DNA from: Babylonia areolata
Lineage: Eukaryota; Mollusca; Gastropoda; Neogastropoda; Buccinidae
Direction of reading: 5' to 3'
Assembly: GCF_041734735.1 (NCBI RefSeq)
Contig: NC_134899.1
Coordinates: forward strand, 9,607,611 to 9,671,610
DNA: 64,000 nucleotides
Made by a program: the position numbers and the translations under genes. The notes beneath the pieces were generated by a model that was not told the origin of the DNA, did no database searches, and worked only from the letters and a program-made list of their open reading frames with translations. Of the stretch, positions 44,577 to 64,000 are shown in pieces; position 1 is the stretch's first letter, and each line of letters starts with the position of its first letter.

Positions 44577-44768
44577 CATAAAGACAAGCTTACAGGTCTG
44601 GATGTCTGCCACTGTTCTGTATTTGAACTGTTTTCTCTTGGGATTCTATTGCTTTTGTTCAGCAGAATCCATAACACCATTGAGAAGTACATAAACAAGT
44701 AATGCATTGAACTTAGACTCATTCTACGCAGATCTCACTTCACCAAGGTTGAGCAGTCAAGCGGTTAA
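44577..44768 (-). mobile_element. MITE family C partial copy
   Basis: TTCTCTTGGGATTCTATTGC, TTCAGCAGAATCC and CTTCACCAAGGTTGAGCAGT match the right half of the 34953-35327 copy. It ends in TTAA. Confidence 0.75.
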
Positions 44769-45266
44769 TGCAGATGTTGATGTCAGGTGATTGACCAGAT
44801 GACTGTAAAGTATTCTTCAGAATTATGTTCAGATGAAGACTGGTAAGCAATGCAGCATTTTGCAGTTGTACTGGTAGATTTTCTTGTGTTTCACATTTAC
44901 TATGTATCTAATATTTCAATTTCTTTTTTTCTTTCTTTCTTTTCTGTTTCCTTTCTTGTTTCTTTCTCCCATGCCTCAGTGCAGTGGTGTTGCTTCCATC
45001 TTACTCTGCCCCCCCCCCCCCCCCACCCATAATCATTTCATTGTGTTTATATATCAAATTATTTGTTGATTTCGTTTAATTACTTGGTTTCATTTCAAGT
45101 TAATACTTTATGCCAAAAATGAAACACATCATTAAAAAATTGTTATGCTAATATTTTGTACAAACCTAGGATTGACTCTGAAGGCTCTTTGTACTAATAG
45201 CAGAGCACTGGCTTTATGCATAGTCAAATGTCTACTCACTTATTTAATGTTTTTGTTTTTTATTAA

Positions 45267-45340
45267 AGCAGATGTGGTGTAGCGTGTTTTAATCAGTGTC
45301 ACACACTTTGACGCCTCCTTGAAGCTGAAAACTGGAACTT
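45267..45340 (-). mobile_element. SINE family 1 copy, strongly decayed
   Basis: CAGATGTGGTGTAGCGTGTT and TTGACGCCTCCTTGAAGCTG are recognisable. Confidence 0.65.
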
Positions 45341-45599
45341 ATAGATGTCCCGTTTCAGATTGATCAGCTGGACTGAACGGTATTGTGCTGAGGATGATCT
45401 GACAGCGACCGCCATAGGAGTCCACTTCTCCACACTGGTGTGTTGAGGAACCTAGTCCCATCATCGGTAGCTTGAATTCTGTTTTGTGTCAATTTAATAA
45501 TGATATGCAATAAACTAGTTGTGAACATGGTGAACTTTTTCTTGTTGGGGTTCGTTTCTGTTTGGGCAGGAGGGAAAAGAAAACGGAATCAAGTATGCT

Positions 45600-45930
45600 G
45601 TTGGTGCATATGTGCGCACGTATATATGCACGCATACACATGTGCATGCACACACACACATACACACACTCACATACACACGCACGCACGAACACACACA
45701 ACACACATACTGATACACAGACGCACATGCACATGCACAGACACACACACACACACACATACACACACAGTCGGGAATAGAAACTGGAATCGGACACGCT
45801 CTCATTAATTTTGTTTGGATGCACATATGTGCACGCACACACACGCACACACACACTCATACATGCACACACATTCAATCACATGTACACACACACACAC
45901 ACGCATACACACACACTCGTGAGCGCACAC
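45600..45930 (+). repeat. (CA)n-rich block
   Basis: Several CA runs with G or T interruptions occur. Long apparent Cys/Val frames here are artefacts. Confidence 0.9.
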
Positions 45931-46267
45931 AAACGCATGCATACAACAAGGATAAATTGAACTGAGCCCAATCTAAGGACTTATAGTAGAAATGTACATA
46001 ATAAACATTTTAAATTTGTAAGTCATCCAATTGTGTGTCTGCGTGTGTGCAATAAACGTTTCATTCGTGTGAACTTATGCATGGTAATATTTCATGTAGT
46101 ATTCATACTGAATTGTCATACCAACCTCTTCCACCTTCTGCACACCCCACACCCCCACCTCGTTCACACACACACACATGCGCACACACTACTGACAAAG
46201 AATGAGTTGCATTCATTCAGTTTCCACCGCCAGAACCAGTACTACTCTCACACCCACCCCACCTCTC

Positions 46268-46600
46268 TTAACCTTTGCTGGCTATCGTGGGTCGTACACG
46301 ACCCCGAAGGGTACGAAAACGCAAATATCTCAACCAATTCTTAATATTTTTCTAGGAAATTTCAGAAATGCTTCCTGCACCTAAAAGGCCAACATTTGCC
46401 AAAATTTTTTTTTAAATTCATTTATTAGTTAATAAGTAATTAAAGGTGGCGTTTTAACTACACACGGACGCTTTTGTGGGTCGTGTGTGACCCATGCTTT
46501 TTAAAGAGGAAAAAACGTGGTCACCCCTCGAAAGCTCGTGTGGGTCATGCACTACCCATACCTTTCTAATAGTGATTTCAGAAGGTTTAATTTTACTTTC
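46268..46600 (+). mobile_element. TTAA-started piggyBac-like element end with repeated palindromes
   Basis: It starts TTAACCTTTGCTGGC. Three subterminal dyads have the form GTGGGTC...GACCC: at 46288 (CGTGGGTCGTACACGACCCC), 46476 (GTGGGTCGTGTGTGACCCAT) and 46540 (GTGGGTCATGCACTACCCAT). I could not find the right end. Confidence 0.5.
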
Positions 46601-46664
46601 AATATCCTCACTACCCCACTACTCTCCCACTACCCCCGCCCCCCACCCCCGTGTATAGGATGTT

Positions 46665-46760
46665 ATGAGTCATCTCTCTCTCTCTCTGTCTCGCTGTCTG
46701 TCTCTGTCTCAGTCTCTCTCTTTCTCTCTGTCTCAGTCTCTCTCTCTCTCTATCTCTGTG
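46665..46760 (+). repeat. (TCTG/TC)n pyrimidine tract
   Basis: About 95 bp of pyrimidine-rich repeat ends in an AG at 46769-46770. Confidence 0.85.
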
Positions 46761-46770
46761 TGCATAAGTA

Positions 46771-47900
46771 GGACCCAGCGGACATGGAGGAGGAGTCCTC
46801 CTCCAGTGGCGTTGAACAGCAACCACAAGGTGTTGTTCATGGAACAATACGAACCGGTGGGAGCAATGACATCGAAAGTGACGAGGGCACTCATCATTCT
46901 GAGCATAACGTTTTCAGTAGTGACACTGAGACAGAATCAGATCATGCAGATGACAAAGACATGCAGTCAGAAGACAGACAAATGACAAAAAATGACGGAC
47001 ACAAGCTATCAGACATGCAAAAAGAAACACGTAATACAGAACCGACAAACAGACTAACTTTCAACAGCGTACTTCCAGTGCCTATATCATCTCACCAAGT
47101 TGTGCACGTGGAAAGCCAGGGCCAGCCAACACTCAACCCCCTCAGCTCGCAGACTGAGGGCCAGAAAGACTACCTGTCAACCACGTGGAAACGGTCAGAG
47201 CAGCATTGTGGACTCGTTTAGACGAGGACATCCTGCTGAACGGGTGAAGGGACACCCATAGAGACAGAGGTCGGAACACAGCACACACTGGTGCTGCAGT
47301 TCAGAAAAAGGACACAGGCCAGGCCACAGTTCAACTTGATGATGCTTCAAATGGAAAGCGCAACGCTGTGTGCAGATGTAATGTAACAACCAATGTCAAA
47401 GTGAGTCTGAGCAATAATCATGAAGTTAACTCTCTCCATACGAACGGCGAAAGAGAAGACGTTAACAGCGTTTCACCCCAATTACCACCATCAAAATATT
47501 GCAAGCGGAACGCTCTTATACTGAAGGGGTGAATGTTGACAAAAAATACCACAATTCTGACGACGGAAGCTAAAGGTTGGGTCATTGAGACACCCACTGG
47601 ACATCCGAGGGGTCTGTGTAGAGGAGAAGAGAGGACTGGCCATACTGAGTGAGTTAAATCTCTAAATTTCAATGTGAATGGTCTTCTGTCGAAATTAGAT
47701 AACAAGGAATTTTATGAATACATAGATTAACATGATTTTGTTTGTTTAACAGAAACCTTTACTGCGACTGAATTTGAGTTGTCACCTTTCTTTGGTGGAC
47801 AGAGCACACAGGATGACACCGCGTTTATGGCGTGGGAATGTTGTAAAAAAGGGTTATACATTGAAGGCAACGAACAGATCTGGGAGCACAATCTGGTCAC
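46771..47900 (+). mobile_element. LINE-like coding fragment (endonuclease start), split by a MITE
   Basis: After the MITE at 47426-47657 the plus strand reads SLNFNVNGLLSKLDNKEFYE, then a stop and HDFVCLTET. This is the typical start of the apurinic-like endonuclease domain of non-LTR elements (NVNGL...LTET). Upstream, 46784-47221 is an open 145-codon frame starting MEEESSSSGVEQQPQ, acidic and Ser-rich. It may be the leader of the same element or a host exon. It does not resemble the known ANAPC15 tail. Confidence 0.55.
47426..47657 (-). mobile_element. MITE family B copy inside the LINE-like fragment
   Basis: The ends are TTAACTCTCTCCATACGAAC and ACTGAGTGAGTTAA. TTAA occurs at both ends. 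Confidence 0.9.
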
Positions 47901-47950
47901 AGCGGGACATTACATTGTTTCCTACATGTGTCCTTACCTTTCGTTCCGGC

Positions 47951-47992
<42 letters not shown>
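47951..47992 (+). repeat. (TG)n microsatellite inside an open frame
   Basis: About 20 TG units. The frame from 47779 to 48105 stays open through it. Confidence 0.9.
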
Positions 47993-48109
47993 TTCTGGGT
48001 AAAAACATGGGGCGTGAACGACATCCGGATGACATTGCTTTCCGTGAAAGCACAACCACAGACGATTTACGTGTATTTGCTTATCATTTGAAAAAGATAT
48101 TTTGATTGT

Positions 48110-49014
48110 GTATGTATTGGATTCTTGACTGCTATGTTTCAAACGCCCACGAAAGGATCCCTCTGTGAGCGTGTGTGCGTGCGTGCGTGCGTGTGTGTGT
48201 GTGTGTGTACGCGTACACACGCACGCACGCACACAGACACAGATAAAGACACAGACAGACACTTGATTTTAAAATATCTTATCTTTCTAGACGTAAACTG
48301 AGGTATATTTTTGCTGAATACAAGATTAAAAAAAATAGGTCACTGGTGCGGAGTAAGGTTCGTTCAAGTCTTAACTTCTTGCATTGGAAGAAAAGGAGTA
48401 ACCGGTGTAGTTATCAGTTTTTATACCCTCTGTTTGTTTCCCCTCCTCCAAAAATCTATCTATCTGTCTAACTATTCTATCTACATGTCATATGTGTTTA
48501 TTCTTTTGATGAGTATTATGATTATGTTTCTAATTTGTAATGTATAAATATTTAGCAATAGCAATAGCAGTGTTAGTAGCAGCAGTCGCAATATCAGCAG
48601 GAGCAACAACATCACCAGTAGCCGGGAAGTAGCAACGGTACAGTAGCAGTATTAGTAGCAGAGTAGTAGAATTAGCAGCAGCAGCAGTAGTAGTAGTAGT
48701 TGATCAATGCATAAAGCAAAAACAGTCCCCTCAAGGCCCGATGTGTACGGGCAGATCAGACCTTTCAATTAACGAACTTGAGAAAGATAAGTAAATCAGA
48801 AACAATGTATCACTACAGTGCAGTTCCAACAAAAATGACCTACAATTGAACGTGATACACAACACAGCACCACACCACACCACACACACAAGGCAGAATT
48901 TTGACCAGAGAAAAAAAAAAGTCGAAGGTCAGGTTAATCCTAACACCGGCCTCTTTATACTTGTTGAGTATAAAAAAAAAAAAAAAAAACATTTAAAAGA
49001 AACTTTTTTCCACA
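48110..49014. other. 5' flank of the collagen-Ig-MAM gene
   Basis: There is a (TGCG)n/(TG)n dyad at 48165-48240 and an (AGC/AGT)n run at 48555-48705. A-rich DNA with TATAAAAAAAA lies at 48970, 45 bp before the ATG. I see no other gene; the upstream promoter is not defined. Confidence 0.5.
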
Positions 49015-61087
<12,073 letters not shown>

Positions 61088-61153
61088 CTTTAAACGGGGC
61101 TAGATCTACTTAGGGAGTTAAATGGTTGTAGGGAATTGATCGGTTGGGATTTT

Positions 61154-61187
<34 letters not shown>

Positions 61188-62088
61188 GTTGCACATCAAC
61201 TAAATGTGATGTAAACACGATAAATTTTTATCACCTGTAACCCAAGAATTGTAATGCATTTAACTTCTTCGATCAGCTCGCCATTGACATGAAATAGAAC
61301 AGTTTACAGGGAGCTTTTGACGCTTCTGTCTTGTTGAAACTATGAAGTGTGCCTATTTTTCGTTGAATGGAGACTCAAACGGTGAAATTCTGACCATTTA
61401 GTTAACTGGTCAATACTTTCCTGAAGAGAAGAGGACACAATAAATGAATTAGTATTACAGAAATTATAGTGGTAACTTTGGCAAACCGGTATGCCGTAGT
61501 TAATGGTGATAATGCACATGAGGTTATTTAAGAATGAGGCCGATTCAACATTTCTCTGAAACTGCTGATGTGATAACCTTATGACGATTTCTCACGGGAT
61601 GAATTCCTTTCTTGATTATGTAACACAAAATGGAAAATGGTCGTTGCGGCCAAACGTTGAGCTGTGTATTTCTGTTACAGTCTTGGCAGACGCTGTATAC
61701 ATGTGGTCAATGAGTGTCTTTTGAGATGTGTGTGATTCGTGTTTGTTTGTCAGTGAACTGATTTGTAGTCATTGAAGTCATTGAAGAGCAGCGAAGCATC
61801 TTCCATCATTGATGTCAATTTCTCAGACCAGTCAGCATGTTCTGCAGGGTTTCTTTTAATAAAGCCAATGTGAATCTGTTTTGATTTTATTGTGTTGATT
61901 GTACTTTATCCACATTCATTAAACACAGCGGTCTTCAAGTGGTTCAGTTTTAACTGATATTCTCCTGAACATAAATAAGTGAACCTGTTTCCTTTCGATT
62001 ATATGGGTCTTTGCGAATGACATTATTAGACCCAAACCAAGTACACATTCTGATTCTGTCAATGCAGGATTGTATTCTCGGTGTTAAA
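61088..62088 (+). other. 3' untranslated region and flank of the collagen-Ig-MAM gene
   Basis: (GTT)n lies at 61155-61190. AATAAA signals are at 61439-61444 and 61858-61863, so the 3' UTR may be about 370 or 790 bases. I see no other gene. Confidence 0.55.
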
Positions 62089-62089
62089 T

Positions 62090-63060
62090 CCTAGATGACA
62101 TTCAACAAACTAAAGTTAAACGATGAGAAAGCTGAAGCTATGATTATTTCCTCTGCAAGAATGTCCGCATCTACTTCTTTTCCTGCCTCTGTTGTGGTTG
62201 GTGATGCAACAGTTCAGTTTTCTAAATCAGCAAGGAAACTTGGAGTCATTCTGGAATCAAACCTCAGCATGCATGCTCTGGTAGTAAATCTGATACGCAT
62301 CGTCAATTGTCAGCTTCGTCGCATCAACTCTATCCGTCAGTACCTTTCTGTTGAAACTACTAAAACTCTTCTTTCTGCTTTTGTGCTGTCACAAATCGAC
62401 TACTGCAATTCTCTTGTCATAGGCTGTCCTCATAATATTCTTCAGCGAATTCAAAAACTTCAAAACAATGCTGCCCGTCTGACTCTCAGAGTCCCACGTA
62501 CTGATCACGTTTCTCTTCACCTCTGCACTCTATACTGGCTCCCCATTGAAGCGAGAATCAAATACAAAGTTGCGTGTCTCTGCTATTCTGCTTTCCACTC
62601 CGCATGACCTACATATCTTTCTGACCTTATCAGTGTTTACACTCCCGCAAGAAATCTCCGCTCTTCCTCTGACTGTTACCTTTTGAAACTTCCTCGTGTC
62701 AATACAAGAACCTATGGTGAACGTTCTTTCCCCTTTGCTGCTCCTCACATCTGGAACAACCTTCCTCATCATATCCGTGCATCTGATTCTACTTCTGCTT
62801 TTCGCTCATCACTAAAAAATCATTTTTTTTAAAACCTATCTATACGCACTCTCAGCTTCCTTGTTCTCAAACACCACCCATGTCAGCTCATCTGGATGTA
62901 TGAAGAGTGAGAAAGGGAGAGTGTGTGTGGGGTGGAGGGGGGGAGGGGTTTTGAGAAAGAGTGGTCATGAATGTTTTACGTAACTTGTAATATTTTTGTT
63001 TCATGTAAAGCGCCCTGAGATCTTAGAGAGAGAGGGCGCTATAAAAATGCATATTATTAT
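62090..63060 (+). mobile_element. CR1/L2-like LINE 3' end
   Basis: The open frame at 62095-62607 reads MTFNKLKLNDEKAEAMIISS, then SKSARKLGVILESNLSMHA, LSQIDYCNSLVIGCP and [20 protein letters not shown]. This is the thumb and C-terminal part of a non-LTR reverse transcriptase. A TGA interrupts where the copy at 32285 has GGA; coding-like sequence continues to about 62820. The 3' end is AAAGCGCCCTGAGATCTTAG, GGGCGCTATAAAAATG, then (TTA)n. The element is 5'-truncated. Confidence 0.9.
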
Positions 63061-63350
63061 TATAGTAAGGCATTAGTAATTCAGAGTCCGGCATGTGTCG
63101 ATATAAGATGATAAGAGAGAAACAACAGAAAATGATTCCGAAATTGCTGTAGCCGTACAATGTCACAACAGGTATTGGAATTACCACAGTGGTAAAGCCG
63201 CTACCCACGTCAGAAATTTATGCTTAAGTGGTACTTAAATGAAATTGGGGTTTGGAAGCGATGCGAAACCGGCATTATCATAATCGGGGAGGAGGAGGAG
63301 GAGAAAGAGAGAGAGCGAGAGAGGCGATACGAACCTGGCATTAACATACC

Positions 63351-63391
<41 letters not shown>

Positions 63392-63897
63392 CGGGAAACG
63401 ACGCCTTAAGTGAGCAATTTTGCACATGCGTGTACCGAGGAAACAGTGGTCATTTGGAGATCTGGGGTCACCTCCACTCTCTCGGCCAGAGGACATTCTA
63501 CACGGTTCACAACAAGTTGAGGACCATTCGGAAGCCTGCACAACATTCTACGTGGAGGCATGGTGAAATGATACTGAATATTCGGCGCAAATAGCTTTGC
63601 ATGCAGCTACACTTTACACTTTCTTGCACGTGCACCTTCATTTTATTTTCCACAATGAAAAACCGCAGCTTTCGTATATATACCACTGAACAGCAGTCAT
63701 TCTTCGGCTGAGACATCGAATTTTCAAACGCATTGTTGAAGCTGTTCATGGCGCCATGTGTGCCTGAAACAGTCGTTTGTGTTCTCAATAGTCGACCGAT
63801 AAACATAGAGGACAAAGAGATAAAAAGATTTTATTGTACCAATATTCATAGACACCAGAAATTGTTGTATTGCTAAACATTTACTCATCCTTGCACA
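63061..63897. other. Intergenic, nothing coding seen
   Basis: A (GA)n run lies at 63354-63390 and shorter ones near 63300. Short minus-strand frames show no recognisable domain. Confidence 0.5.
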
Positions 63898-63980
63898 CAG
63901 TTTCAGTTACAGTAGCTCAAGGAGGCGTCACTGCGTTCGGACAAATCCATGTACGCTACACCACATCTGCCAAGCAGATG
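63898..63980 (+). mobile_element. SINE family 1 copy, truncated
   Basis: CAGTTTCAGTTACAGTAGC through CTGCCAAGCAGATGG; the downstream half is missing. Confidence 0.85.
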
Positions 63981-64000
63981 GATTTGCACACAACTGCACT

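Overview
The window looks like animal nuclear DNA from a gastropod mollusc, most likely a caenogastropod. It has intron-rich genes with GT-AG junctions, dense (CA)n/(TG)n microsatellites, several tRNA-derived SINE families, TTAA-flanked MITEs and CR1/L2-type LINE pieces. The species guess rests on remembered repeat families, not on a search. Four host genes can be assembled exon by exon. For the three genes read from their start codons the reading phase matches at every junction I used. REGION 1 (1-2960): the last two exons of a plus-strand GRXCR1-like (glutaredoxin and cysteine-rich domain) gene. Its final intron is a minisatellite whose every unit carries the sequence of the exon's own 3' splice site. 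The coding end runs into a CAC-rich repeat that writes a histidine-rich tail. REGION 2 (2960-14190): gene-poor DNA with SINEs, a MITE, LINE fragments and microsatellites. REGION 3 (14196-41704, minus strand): a complete Rab escort protein gene (CHM/REP1), 17 coding exons and 726 codons. Its introns are full of MITEs, SINEs, minisatellites, a large inverted repeat and a perfect 86-bp palindrome. REGION 4 (41962-44500 or beyond, plus strand): ANAPC15, a small anaphase-promoting-complex subunit, head-to-head with CHM across about 257 bp that contains a 30-bp tandem repeat. REGION 5 (46.2-48.1 kb): a TTAA-type element end and a LINE-like endonuclease fragment split by a MITE. REGION 6 (49015-61087, plus strand): nine exons of a type II membrane protein with a signal anchor, an acidic linker with a possible furin site, 46 uninterrupted Gly-X-Y triplets, one Ig domain and one MAM domain (528 aa as assembled). 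The plan resembles gliomedin/colmedin, with Ig-MAM in place of olfactomedin. REGION 7 (61.1-64.0 kb): 3' flank, a CR1/L2-like LINE 3' end and a truncated SINE. The genes have unrelated jobs: actin-rich protrusions, Rab prenylation, cell-cycle control, and cell-surface or matrix adhesion. The recurring unusual theme is duplication of 3' splice sites. In three of the four genes a tandem repeat or duplication includes a 3' splice site, and in two of these it also copies exon bases. The collagen-Ig-MAM architecture is the most interesting protein.
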